Positions 31,601 to 42,600 are shown, counted from the first letter of the stretch. The stretch is 64,000 nucleotides of DNA from Magnolia sinica (GCF_029962835.1 NC_080582.1:17182032-17246031); one strand, 5' to 3'. Translations and numbers: made by a program. Notes: generated by a model from the letters alone, not told the origin.

Positions 31601-33170
31601 GAGAGAAGCTAGAAATTCAGCGAGGCAACCTAAAAATTGAGCGAGGCAACCTACGAATTAATCAAGGAACACTAGAAATTGAGCGAGGCAACCTACGAAT
31701 TGAGCGAGAGAACATAAGATTTAAGCGAGGGAAGCTAGAAATTCAGCGAGGCAACCTAAAAATTGAGCGAGGCAACCTAGGAATTGAGTGAGGGAAGCCA
31801 GGAATTGAGCGAGGCAACCTAGGAAATGAGCGAGAGAACATACGATTTGAGCGAGGGAAGCTAGAAATTCAGCGAGGCAACCTAAAAATTGAGCGAGGCA
31901 ACCTACGAATTAATCGAGGAAAGTTAGAAATTGAGCGAGGCAACCTACGAATTGAGCGAGGGAACATAGGATTTGAGCGAGGGAAGCTAGAAATTCAGCG
32001 CGGCAACCTAAAAATTAAGCAAGGCAACCTTGGAATTGAGCGAGGGAAGCTAAAAATTGAGCGAGGCAACTTACGAATTGAGCGAGGGAAGCTAGAAATT
32101 CAGCAAGGGAACTTAGGAAATGAGCGAGGGAGCATAGGATTTGAGCGAGAGAAGATAGAAATTCAGTGAGGGAACCTACGGATTGAGCGAGGCAACCTAC
32201 AAATTGAGCGAGGGAAGTTAGGAATTGAGCGAGGGAAGCTAGAAATTGAGCGAGGGAACCTACGGATTGAACAAGGCAACCTAAGAATTGAGCGAGGGAA
32301 GCTAGGAATTGAACAAGGTAACCTACGGATTGAGCGAGGCAACCTACGAATTGAGCGAGGGAAGCTAGGAATTGTGCAGGGCAACCTAGAAATTGAGCGA
32401 GAGAACATAGGAATTGAGCGAGGGAACTTAGGAATTGAGCGAGGGAAGCTAGAAATTGAGCAAGGCAACATACAAATTAAGCGAGGCAACCTAGGAAATG
32501 AGCAAGGGAACATAGGATTTGAGCAAGGGAACTAGAAATTCAGCGAGGCAACCTAAAAATTGAGCGAGGCAACCTACGAATTAAGCGAGGGAGCTAGGAA
32601 TTGAGCGAGAGAACCTAGCAATTGAGCGAAGGAACCTAAGAATTGAGCGAGGGAAGCTAGAAATTGACTGAGGCAACATACGAATTGAGCGAGGGAAGCT
32701 AGGAATTGAGCAAGGCAACCTAAGAATTAAGCGAGGGAAGCTAGGAATTGAGCGAGGGAACCTACAAATTAAGCGAGGCAACCTAGGAAATGAGCGAGGG
32801 AACATAGGATTTGAGCGAAGGAAGCTAGAAATTCAGTGAGGCAACCTAAAAATTGAGCGAGGCAACCTACGAATTGAGCGAGGGAAGCTAGGAATTGAGC
32901 GAGGGAACCTACAAATTAAGCGAGGCAACCTAGGAAATGAGCGAGGGAACATAGGAATTGAGCGAGGGAAGCTAGAAATTCAGCGAGACAACCTAAAAAT
33001 TGAGCGAGGGAAGCTTAGAAATTGAGTGAGGGAAGCTAGGAATTGAGCGAGGTAATTTAAGATTTGAGCGAGGGAAGCTAGAAATTGAGCAAGGGAACCA
33101 ACGGATTCCGCGAGGCAACATAGAACTTGAGCAAGACTATAGGAATTGAGTGAGGGTAAGTGTAAGGTGA
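31600..33170. repeat. 21-bp array GGAATTGAGCGAGGGAAGCTA, left
   Basis: About 75 units, with alternating variants AAGCTAG, CACCTAC and AACATAG after the constant ATTGAGCGAGG. Higher-order repeats of several units are visible (for example the set at 31735-31870 recurs from about 31850). It directly follows the first 21-bp family. Not coding. Confidence 0.9.
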
Positions 33171-33432
33171 GATAGGAAAACTTGAAATTAGGCGGGGCAA
33201 ACTAGAAGTTGAACAAAACAAGCATAAAAGTTGAGCGACGGAAACATTTACACGTTATGAAATTTAATTCATTATAAACTTTCCTGAAGTACAAATTGTG
33301 CGGGAAATATACAACACCATATATAATACAATATTCTATAAAATTATCCTTCTCATCTCATGCCTACAACAAGTATCATTTACAGGTTACAGATAAACAA
33401 TCAAACGCTATTGACTTCCTCCAATGTATAGT

Positions 33433-33520
33433 GAATTTTTGCATGTCTGTTCCCTCCAAGGTGCGACCATTACACAGTATATTGATGAATTTTTGCATGT
33501 CTGTTCCCTCCAAGGTGAAT
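33433..33520. repeat. 54-bp direct duplication in the core
   Basis: GAATTTTTGCATGTCTGTTC followed by CCTCCAAGGTG occurs at about 33433 and 33487. It lies between the left array and the DUF1985 gene. The surrounding 33.2-33.95 kb has no domain I recognise, though it could hold decayed exons of the same gene. Confidence 0.8.
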
Positions 33521-33954
33521 TAAGCAACATTTCATTTCAATCAAACGCTCATGATATCTCACCTGAAAACTATCACGGAGCAAGCCAACGACTCCGTTTC
33601 CCATTCTCGTAGGGTGGGTTCTAAGTTCTTTATTAAGATAGTCTGCAAAAGAACACAGACTGATGTTAATATACGGAGTGTAAGTGTCAAATCAAGCAAA
33701 GTGAACAGCGGAGAAATACATATACTTACAGCTTCACTCTAAAAAATTGCATACATTTTGTTGTAACTCCAACCCTTCCAGCCTCAATATTGAATGAAGA
33801 GTGAAATTTGTGAGAGAACAAATGAAATAATACACTCTCGTAGGGTTGGTAATCTCTCTACAGCCCATATCTATTTTAAAGAAGTTGCATAAGAATAAAA
33901 ATCCACAATTGAATATAATCATGTAGAATAAAGAAAGAGTTCTTACCTACAAAG

Positions 33955-34455
33955 GAAAGATACAACCATATACAGTGTAGCGAACCGCACTTGATGCCAT
34001 CACAGTAGCTGCGACCCCTTGCGACATTGTATTGTAGGCCAAGCTACCCCAAGGATAGCTATAGAAATCCTCTATAGAGTCTACTAAGTACATATAATCC
34101 ATGTTACACATAGTTTTTTATTCAGTTCCCCTAACAAAACACTCTACACACATAAGTAGAGCAACCTTCACGACATCCTCGTACTTATTGGTGTCAACTA
34201 ATTTATTAATCACATCTAATAAATGCTTCTTAAAAACTGGATATTCTCTGAAGTATTTGTCCATTAATGTATAACTCATGTGACGCTTTTTTGGTATTGT
34301 AAGCTCCTCAGTCTTAAGCCCTGTTATGAGGGCAAAGTCCATCTCCGTGAATTACAACCGTGTCCCTCGTATCTCAAATATAATATCACCTTTATATCTT
34401 ACAAGAAGAAGGTGAAATAGAGCCCCTATAAATCGAAAGGATGAGAGGTTCAACA
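33955..34455 (-). pseudogene. DUF1985 domain gene fragment in the element core
   Basis: On the minus strand one frame reads FRFIGALFHLLLVRYKGD, FEIRGTRL, a TAA stop (34354-34352), FTEMDFALITGLKTEEL, MDKYFREY, VALLMCVECFVRG, a second TAA (34120-34118), then DSIEDFYSYPWGSLAYNT and YTVYGCIFPL. The landmarks FALITGLK, VKVALL...E and SYPWG are those of DUF1985, a plant domain found with Ulp1-type (C48) peptidase domains in transposon-borne genes. Right after the last block comes TAG and then GTAAGAAC, a possible splice donor. Apart from the stops the frame is well kept over about 165 codons, so decay is recent. No C48 catalytic part is recognised. On the plus strand nothing is seen. Confidence 0.75.
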
Positions 34456-34589
34456 AGAAGGAAAATGGGGATTGCTTGAATAGACGTAGCCGAGTATCAT
34501 GCTTCTCTAATCCACACATATAATTAGAGCAACCTTCATTACTTAGAGAATCATAACGAAAAAAAATTAAACATAGTTGAAATCGAGTG

Positions 34590-35330
34590 AAGCAGACTAA
34601 AAATTAAGCGAGGCAAATTACAAAATGAGTGAGGGAAACATGAAATTCAGCAAGGCAAACATTAAATTCAATGAGGCAAGATGAAATTGAGCGAGGCAAC
34701 TTAAAAAATTGAGCGAGGCAAGGTAAAATTGAGCGAAAAACCTAGAAATTAAGCGAGGCAACCAAGAAATTCAGCGAGGGAACCGAGACAATGAGCGAGG
34801 GAACTAAAAAATTCAGCGAGGCAACCTAGGAATTAAGCGAGGAAAGCTAGAAATTGAGTGAGGGAACCTAGAAATTCAGCAAGGAAACCTACGATTTGAG
34901 CGAGACAACCTAAAAATTGAGCGAGGGAACCTAAAAATTGAGCAAGGCAACGTAGGAATTCAGCGAGGTAGCCTGGGAATTGAGCGAGGGAAGGTAGAAA
35001 TTGAGCGAGGCAACCTAGGAATTGAGCGAGGAAAGCTAGAAATTAAGCGAGGGAAGGTAGATATTGAGCAAGGGAAGCTAGGAATTAATCGAGGAAACCT
35101 AGGATTTGAGCGAGGAAAGCTAGAAATTGAGCGAGGGAACCGAGAAATTGAGCGAGGGAACCTAGGATTTGAGCAAGGCGACATAGAAATTGAGCGAGGC
35201 AATGTAGGGATTGAGTGAGGGAAGCTACGAATTGAGCGAGACAGCTTACGAATTGAGCGAGGGAAGCTAGAAATTCATCTAGAGAACTTATGAATTGAGC
35301 AACGGGAGGTAAAAATTGAGCTCGCTCAAT
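34590..35330. repeat. 21-bp array (ATTGAGCGAGG type), right of core
   Basis: About 35 units in the same orientation as the left array, so this array is a direct, not inverted, partner. Variants include AATTCAGCGAGG and GAAAGCTAGAAATTGAGCG. Confidence 0.85.
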
Positions 35331-35510
35331 TTCCAGTTTATCCCACTCAATTTCCAGTTTGGCCCGCTTAATTTCCAGTTTGTCTCGCTCAATTTTCAGT
35401 TTGGCCCGCTCAATTTTCAGTTTGTCCCACTCAATTTCCAGTTTGTCCCGCTCAATTTCATGTTTGCCCCGCTGAAATTCATGTTTGCCCTGCTCAAATG
35501 AATTTTCCAC
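35330..35510. repeat. 21-bp array CTCAATTTCCAGTTTGTCCCG, first block
   Basis: About eight units. The complement (GGGACAAACTGGAAATTGAG) is clearly related to the GAGCGAGGGAAGCTAGAAATT units, so the array switches orientation abruptly at about 35325. Confidence 0.85.
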
Positions 35511-35725
35511 CATCGACCCGATGAAATCTTAGAAAATAACTAGATTGGTTGGTCTAGTGTTGATAGTTCCAATCGACCAAATAATTCAGGATACTTTATA
35601 GGATCCATTAAAATATATAGTAGAATCTCGATTATTAATGAATTACCATATGATACATTGCATATTGAAGAATATCATGATTATCCCAAGTTAGAGAATG
35701 TTGGAATCATTGGCCATTTACAAAA
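35475..35725. repeat. Direct duplication, first copy (about 250 bp)
   Basis: TTCCACCATCGACCCGATG, then AATAACTAGATTGG, TACTTTATAGGATCCATTA and GAATATCATGATTATCCC. The second copy is at 36595-36843, about 1.1 kb on, with the 21-bp array in front of both. A segment of array plus spacer was duplicated. The DNA between (35.73-36.14 kb) holds no recognised gene. Confidence 0.85.
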
Positions 35726-36144
35726 TGATAATCTAATTGTATCCGGATGTGGCATGCCAAATTTATGCCTATGCAGTGTTCGTGTCTAAATTAAATACAT
35801 TCCAACCCATCGCGTTCTCTAGTGTTCAAATATTATTTTTTTAATAATATTTATTGCATGAGAAATATCATCATTGCCAACTCAGCTATTTTAATTCCCT
35901 CCAAGAGGAACTAAACAGAAATAAGAAGGACAAGCCCAAAAGTAATAGCTAGTCAAAGTAAAACTACAAGAAGAAAACAAAAGTTTGCAGAGTCTAACAA
36001 TGTAAAACCTTACCTCTATTCCAAGGATTTTGTTGACTCCGTACATGTGGTGCAAACCACATACTATTTCCCTAATCACTGTATTAAGTCCGGGGCACAG
36101 GCCCCCACATGTTACAATGCATGCAGGCCTCCCTGGAAATTTCT

Positions 36145-36605
36145 AGTTTGGCCCACTCAATTTCCAATTTGTCTCGCTCAATTTCCAGTTTGGCCCACTC
36201 AATTTCCAGTTGTCCTGCTCAATTTCCAGTTTGTCCCGCTCAATTTTCAGTTTGGCCAGCTCAATTTCCAGTTTGTCCCACCCAATTTCCAGTTTGTCCC
36301 GCCCAATTTTCGGTTTGGCCCACTCAATTTTCGGTTTGTCCCACTCAATTTCCAGTTTGTCCCGCTCAATTTCCAGTTTGTCCCGCTCAATTTCCAGTTT
36401 AGCCCGTTCAATTTCCAGTTTGTCCCGCTTAATTTCCAGTTTAGCCCGCTCAATTTCCAGTTTGGCCCACTCAATTTTTAGTTCGTCCCGCTCAATTTCC
36501 AGTTTGGCCCGCTTAATTTCCGATTTGTCCCACTAAATTTCCAGTTTAGCCTGCTCAATTTCCAGTTTGGCCCGCTCAATTTCATGTTTGCTCCGTTGAA
36601 ATTCA
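36145..36605. repeat. 21-bp array CTCAATTTCCAGTTTGTCCCG, second block
   Basis: About 21 units. Open frames of NFQFVPLNFQFG- or NWKLSGTNWKLSG-like repeats follow from the 21-base period and are not genes. Confidence 0.85.
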
Positions 36606-36843
36606 TGTCTGCCCCGCTCAAATGGATTTTCCACCATCGACCCGATGGAATCTTGAAAAATAACTAGGTTGTTTAGTCTAGTGTCAATAGTTCCAATCAA
36701 CCAAATAATTCAAGATACTTTATAGGATCCATTAAAATATCCAGTAGAATCTCGATCATTAATGAATTACCATATAATATATTGCATATTGAAGAATATC
36801 ATGATTATCCCAAGTTAGAGAATATTGGAATCATTGGCCATTT
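36595..36843. repeat. Direct duplication, second copy
   Basis: Counterpart of 35475-35725 with scattered substitutions; homology ends at ATTGGCCATTT, where the right-arm GTGAAATGCATGG array begins. Confidence 0.85.
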
Positions 36844-37225
36844 TTAAGCATTTCACACTCAATTCCGTTCACTTCATGGTCATTTTCACACATTTCACAG
36901 GCAATTTGCTTCACTTCACGGTCATTTCCATGCATTTCACGGTCATTCCCAACCATTTCGTGTTAATTCACGCTCATTTCCAAGCATTTCACGGTCAATT
37001 CCCTTCACTTCACGGTCATTTCCATGCATTTCACGGTCAATTCGCTTCACTTCACGGTCATTTCCATACATTTCACAGTCAATTCGCTTCACTTCACGAT
37101 CATTACCATGCATTTCACGGTCAATTCCGGTGATTCCATTTCATTTCACGGTCATTTCCCTTCACTTCACGGTCATTTCCATGCATTTCACGGTCAATTC
37201 CCTTCACTTCACGATCATTTCCATG
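36843..37225. repeat. 21-bp array, right arm (inverse of 31138-31600)
   Basis: Units of TTCCATGCATTTCACGGTCA type, about 18 copies, the complement of the left-arm array. This is the innermost part of the mirror symmetry. Confidence 0.85.
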
Positions 37226-37598
37226 TATTTTTTTCTAAACAAACAAGCTAAAATATAAGACAACTACTCCATTACAAGTCGTATTTTGTATCAAGCAATT
37301 TATTTGGGAGAGGGAAATCCGACATATCTTGTTAGCTTGAGGGGAGGCATTGGAATTTCCTTTGCCTTCAACACAAATGATCTGCACTCAATTATAATTA
37401 ATTTATAAGGAACTTATATCTTAATCGGGTTTGTGTTGGGTCAGGCAACCCGAGACCAACCCAAGTTTTATCGGGTTAGTGTTTGTATGGCCCAACCCCA
37501 AGACCAAACTCGATACATCCTTCCCAAGCCTAACCCAATGTCGGATCAGTCACAGGTTGGTCGGGTTGAGCCCGCCCAACTTTCAGCCTTAAAATCAT
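37226..37598. mobile_element. hAT relic, right arm (3' half)
   Basis: TTCTAAACAAACAAGCTAAA, AGACAACTACTCC, CTTCAACACAAATGATCTGC and the end GCCCGCCCAACTTTCAGCCTTA follow the right half of the hAT element at 8320-8707 base by base with moderate divergence. The left arm keeps only the outer 140 bases of it. Confidence 0.8.
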
Positions 37599-37804
37599 AT
37601 ATGGTACGTCAAGTAACTAATTTTGGTTTAGCAGATATTCTTGTTATATGAATAAAGAAATAAATGAAAAAAAAAAGAGATTAGTTTTTTTTTATATGCT
37701 TATATATACATATTTATATAAATATGTGTTAGAGAAAAATGTAGGTAGAATAAAATTCTCCATGTAAAAAAATAAAAATAAAAATAAAAAATAAAAGCTA
37801 AAAA

Positions 37805-38030
37805 AGGATAAGGATATGGTTATAGCTACGGTTATAATCCGTACCCATAGATCGGGTGTGGAATTGTGGAATCCACGATTAATTACTGACTAGGACAGCG
37901 ACTTGCGGTGGAATCGCGAGGGCCGCGATTGATCGTAGAGCTATAGTTATCGAAAAAGCAGGGGCTACGGATATGGCTACGGTTATAATCCGTAGCTATA
38001 GAAAATCGTAGCCATAGGTTCCTGGTTTTT
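37805..38030. repeat. Hairpin of GGTTATAATCCG words, right arm
   Basis: GCTACGGTTATAATCCGTAC near 37826 and GCTACGGTTATAATCCGTAG near 37976, with GGAATCCACGATTAAT-like words between. Counterpart of 30575-30790, slightly rearranged. Confidence 0.6.
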
Positions 38031-38689
38031 TTTATTTTTTTATTTATTTTTGCTGTTGTATCCCCACTGCCTTTTGTGGGTCCCATCATGAGGTCTGTGT
38101 TATATCCAAACCGTCCATCTATTTGGCGAGCTCATATTAAGCTTGAGACATAAAATAAGACAGATCTAACTATCAAGTGGATGCAGTGAAGAATTGAACG
38201 TCTACCATTGAAACCCTTTTAGGGGTTACAGAAGTTTTGGATCATTATGAAATTTTTTTTCCTCTTCATCCAGGCCTTTGTGACCTTATGAATAGATTGG
38301 ATGGAAAATAAATGTTATGGTGGGCCCTACAAAATTTTTAACGGTGAAAATCAGTTTTCCCGCTTCTCTTTGTGGTGTGGTCCAGTTGATCTTTGGATAT
38401 GATTTTTTTTTGGATAATGCTCTAAAATGATCTCGAAATATGGATGAACGTTGTAGATATAATAAATACATAGCTATGGGGCCATGTAACTTTGATCTCT
38501 TTTGAGCCGTCCGTACAACTCTCGGTTGGAGGAGCGTCAGCGCTCATCTTCGAAAGGAAGGGAGGGGTATTTTCGTCCTCAAAGTCGCTGTCCGCACGTG
38601 CTAGTCTAAGTTGGTAACTTAAGTTTGTATTCCTTCATAAAAATCGCTGGATAAAAGGTATTGTCTACAGTGGTCATTTTCTCCCGTTC

Positions 38690-39148
38690 TGGAAACAGAT
38701 TGGCTACTCCCCAGCCACCAGCCAGTGGTGGGTGGTCGGTGCTCTTTGGGCCCTACAATGATGTATGTGTTTCATCCATGCCGTCCATATATTTTTCTAG
38801 AACATTTTTGGGTATGAGACCAAAACTAACGTATATACCAGTCTCAAGTGAACCACATTTCAGGAAACAGTGTTGATTGAACGTAGACTATTAAAAACTT
38901 TTTGGGATCCAAAAAAGTTTTGGATCAAGATGATATTTGTTTTTTCACTTCATTTATGTTTGTATGACCTAATCAATGGATTGGATGTCAAATAAACAAT
39001 ATAGTGGGCCTTAGGAGGATTTTAATGGAGGATATCTAATCACTATTGTTTTCCTGTGGTGTGGTCCACTTGAGATTTATATCCCTTTAATTTTTGGGAT
39101 AAATCCATAACATGATATGTAAAAATAGATGAACAACATGGATGAAAG
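38690..39148. mobile_element. GTGGGCC foldback element g, interrupted
   Basis: It starts GGAAACAGATTGGCTACTCC at 38691, the same terminus as element d, and runs to GAACAACATGGATGAAA, where an LTR begins at 39149. The missing 3' end would be about 80 bases. The element lies 5 bases outside the palindromic giant. Confidence 0.8.
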
Positions 39149-40451
39149 TGTTGAGACTGAAATATTGTATAATTTTTCCCATTTATATCTTGGTTTTATG
39201 AACATAAATCATCTTAATATTCTATTTTACTCATGTATGTGTTGCAAGGTAAATTTAAGAGCTTGGATTGAAAAAGGGTGCTAAAAAGTAAGAATTTGAT
39301 GCTCAAAAATCACCAAGGCAAGGGATGGATCTTAGGAGATCAAGATTGAAGAATTCACATGCCAAAGATCCAAGAAAACCAAGTGAGGAATGAAGAGAAT
39401 CGAAGATTTGAAGTGAAGAATCCTGAAATCATCCTGAAAAAGTGTATTATGAAGCTGTGAAGTTTATTTTGAAAAACTGCGCAGTAGGAAGTCTGTTTTA
39501 AACGAACTTGCAGCGAGAAGTCTATTTTGAAAAAATACGTATATTTGAGCCGTTTTCTAGGGTTTTCAACTTTATACGAAATTGGAGTTCCCTACTTATA
39601 AATAAGGCCTCCTAGGGCATTCTTAAACATCATTAGAAGCATTCAAGAGCAATATTTAGAGTTTTTAAAGAGTTTTTAGTTTTATTAAAGCTTTATAAGT
39701 TGTTTTTTTTATTTTAGATCTTTTCTATTTGCATTTTTTTCTTCTTTCTTTCTTGTTGCTTTTTATTTCTGCAATTTAATTATGTTTTTCTAAGTTCCTT
39801 CTAGCCCGAGCTAGAAGGGAAGCACATGGATTTATTATTTCTTTAAGATTATGATGATTGACTGTTTTAATGATGAGAAGAATGGTGTATGCATGTTATC
39901 TATTATTTAGGTTTTGTTGTTTATCCTTTTGTAAGATCCATATGTTTCCATCATATGAGATCCACATTGATGGATAGGCTTACCTTAGATCAATCAGATT
40001 TCCTAGATAGGAGATGTTCTCAACCTGTTATATTTCTTTGATATTCATTATCCTATAGATATTGAATACTTAAAATCACTGGCGCTTGAGAATATATGTC
40101 AATGGTGCAAATCCATTATTTTCTAATCTTTTATATCATTTATTAAATATTTAAACTGTTTTATTTTTCGATTAGGCTGACCATAGTGCTCAGATCCTAG
40201 TTGTGTTATCCAAGTCATCATGATTTTGGAACATTAACCTATGTGTGGAACTTTGAAACTTGGGTGTTATTTTATTCAGTTGAATTACATCCATTCAAAA
40301 ATCCCAAAATCAAATCATCAGATTAATTTTTATTACTTAGTTTGTTTTGCATTTGATTTTTTTTTCTTCTCGCAATTCATCTCCATGTGGGATCGACCCT
40401 GTATTCACAGGATATTACTTATGAACCTCTGCACTTAGAGGCAAGCAATCA
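39149..40451 (+). mobile_element. LTR of a Tat/Athila-type Gypsy element
   Basis: It starts TGTTGAGACTGAAATATTG inside foldback g and ends CAAGCAATCA seven bases before the primer site. About 1.3 kb. The 3' part has TGTGGGATCGACCCTGTATT and ATTACTTATGAACCTCTGC, typical of Tat-lineage LTRs. No second LTR is in the window. Confidence 0.65.
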
Positions 40452-40457
40452 AGTTTT

Positions 40458-40475
40458 TGGCGTCGTTGCCGGGGA
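40458..40475 (+). other. Primer-binding site, Tat/Athila type
   Basis: TGGCGTCGTTGCCGGGGA differs by one base from TGGCGCCGTTGCCGGGGA, the PBS of Athila and Tat Gypsy elements. About 130 bases further on, Copia sequence begins, so the internal region of this element is almost all lost. Confidence 0.75.
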
Positions 40476-40605
40476 GAGACTGAGATAGATCAGATCTGTG
40501 CAAGATAGGTAAGATAAGTTTTCTATAGTTCTCTTCTGTAGTTTTTGGCGCGCTCAATTTCCTTTGCTCGATTTTTTGGTAGTGATCGTACAGTCATCGC
40601 AGGGT

Positions 40606-42600
40606 GTTTGGATGCAAGGCATCCGTTCACGTATCAAAGGACGAGAGGTCCAAGCTCGATATGAAGATCAGGTAGTGTATGTTCTTGGGGTACGGTGATG
40701 AAAAGTTTAGTTACAGATTGTGGGATCCGACCGAGAAAAAGCTCGTCAGGAGCAGAGATGTGGTTTTCTTTAAAGATCAGTGTATAAAAGACATTGATAC
40801 GCCAGAGATGAACCAGCCTAGTTCAGGTGAGCTAGAGGACATGGATCCGATTATTCCTCCTGTGATTCCTGATGAAGGGGGATTATAGCAAGGTGGAGAG
40901 GACAAGGGAGTTCCTTCAGAAGATGGACCAGGGGAGCAGCCCCCACTTGATCTACCTATTGAGCCACATGTGAAGAGGTCATGTAGGAACAGACAGCCGT
41001 CCAAGAGTTACTCGCCGCATGAGTACATTATGCTGACTGATGGGGGAGAGCTAGAAGATTATTCTAAGGCCCTAACCGACGAGCATAAGGGGGAGTAGTT
41101 GAAAGCTATACAAGAGGAGATGGAATCCTTACATAAGAACCACACCTATGATATGGTGAAATTGCCTAAGGGTAAGAAAGCTTTGAGCAATAAGTGGGTG
41201 TTCAGAAAGAAGGTTGAGCAGAAAAATTCACAGACGAGGTTCAAGGCCGAACTTGTGTGAAAGGGTTTGGTCAGAGGAAAGGCATAAACTTCGAGGAGAT
41301 ATTCTCACCAGTGGTGAAGATGACATCCATACGGGTGTTGCTTGGGTTGGCGGCTAGTATAGATCTGGAGATATAGCAGTTAGATGTTAAAACTGTCTTC
41401 CTCCATGGTGAACTGGAAAAAGAGATCTACATGCACCAACCAGAGGGGTTCAAAGTCAAGGCAAGTAGCATATCGTGTGTAAGTTGAGGAAGAGCTTTTA
41501 TGGGCTGAAACAAGCTCCAAGGCACTGGTATAAGAAGTTCGACTTGTTTATGTTAAAGCATGGGTATAACAAAACGGAGTCGGTCCACTGTGTGTTCACG
41601 CTCAAGTTCTCAAATGGTGATTTCTTAGTTCTGTTGTTATACATTGATGACATGTTCATTATGGAAAAAGACATAAAGAGATCGATAGGCTGAAACAGGA
41701 GTTGGGTAAGTCGTTTACGATGAAAGACTTAGGCCTTGCTAAACAGATCCTAGGATTGGAGATAACCCGTGACAGAAGCAGTAGGAAGTTTTGGCTGTCA
41801 CAAGAGTGGTATATTGAGAAAGTCCTAGAGCGGTTCAATATGAATGCAGCGAAGCCGGTCAGTACTTCACTGGATGGTCTCTTCAGATTGAGCAACAAGA
41901 AGTGTCCCAAGACGAAGGCAAAAGTGGAAGAGATGCAGAAGATACCCTACACATCAGCTGTAGGAAGTTTGATGTATATTATGGTGTGTACGCGCCCAGA
42001 CATAGCATATGCGGTTGGTGTTATCAGCTGGTATCTTGTCAATCCTGGCAAAGAGCATTGGGCAGCGGTGAAATGGATACTATGGAATCTCAGAGGCTCT
42101 TCCAAGTTGAGCCTATGCTATGGTGACAGAAAACCTATGTTAGAGGGCTATACAGATGCAGATATGGAAGGCGACATAGACTCCAGGAAGTCTACATCGA
42201 GGTTCATGTTCACGTTTACAGGGGGAGCGGTTTCTTGGCAGAGCAAGCTACAGAAGGTCGTAGCATTATCAACGACAGAGGCCGAGTACATTGCAGTCAC
42301 AGAAGCATGTAAAGAGATGCTTTGGATGAAGAGGTTTCTACAGGAACTTAGCCTGAAGCAGGAGCAGCACATGGTCTATTGCGATAGTCAAAGTGTTATA
42401 TACTTGAGCGAGAATCCAAGTCAGCACTCCAAGTCAAAGCACATAGAGATTCAGTATCACTGGTCAGGGTTACTTTGGAACAAAAAGTGTTACATCTTAA
42501 AAAGGTCCACACGGACAATAATGGGTCAAACATGATGACCAAGGCTTTGCTTAAGGACAAGTTTAAGGTTTGTAGAAACGTAGCTGGCTTGAAGAATGTG
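40606..42600 (+). pseudogene. Copia pol remnant (integrase end, RT, RNase H)
   Basis: Fragments in different frames follow Copia pol order. VFGCKASVHVSKDERSKLD and MFLGYGDEKFSYRLWDP (end of integrase, 40608-40760) come first. NKWVFRKK (RT start, about 41190), FYGLKQAPRHWYKKFD (41495) and LYIDDMFIM (RT active site, IDD for the usual VDD, 41635) follow. Then a 277-codon open frame (41702-42535) ends RT and carries RNase H with YTDADMEGD, STTEAEYIAVTEACKE and YCDSQSV. At least six stops or frameshifts interrupt it. Gag, protease and most of integrase are missing. RT would copy RNA into DNA in a cytoplasmic particle. Confidence 0.85.

Larger units (their letters stand above)
30074..38685. mobile_element. 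8.6 kb near-palindromic Mutator-like element
   Basis: The ends GGGAGAAAATGACCACTGTA (30074) and its complement (to 38685) start two arms that mirror each other for about 1.5-1.8 kb. In order inwards: a terminal block with GACGAGCGCCGACGCTCC (right copy AGGAGCGTCAGCGCTC), a piece of GTGGGCC foldback, a GGTTATAATCCGTAGCCATA hairpin, an AT-rich spacer, a hAT relic, and a 21-bp GACCGTGAAATGCATGGAAAT array. Between the arms are further 21-bp arrays and a unique core with a broken DUF1985 gene on the minus strand. Very long inverted repeats with GGGA-type ends and an Ulp1-associated cargo gene fit MULEs of the Kaonashi kind, by inference. I found no transposase. No 9-bp target duplication is seen: GGCCGTTCC on the left, GTTCTGGAA on the right, where a foldback begins 5 bases outside. 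Confidence 0.65.

Noticed and set aside
36047-36536. Open frames of NFQFVPLNFQFG-type repeats (plus) and NWKLSGTNWKLSG-type repeats (minus)
   Set aside because: Same 21-base periodicity artefact, overlapping in at least four frames.
30065-38694. 9-bp target duplication of the palindromic giant
   Set aside because: GGCCGTTCC on the left and GTTCTGGAA on the right do not match. A foldback sits 5 bases outside the right end, so the original flank may be disturbed, but I cannot claim a duplication.
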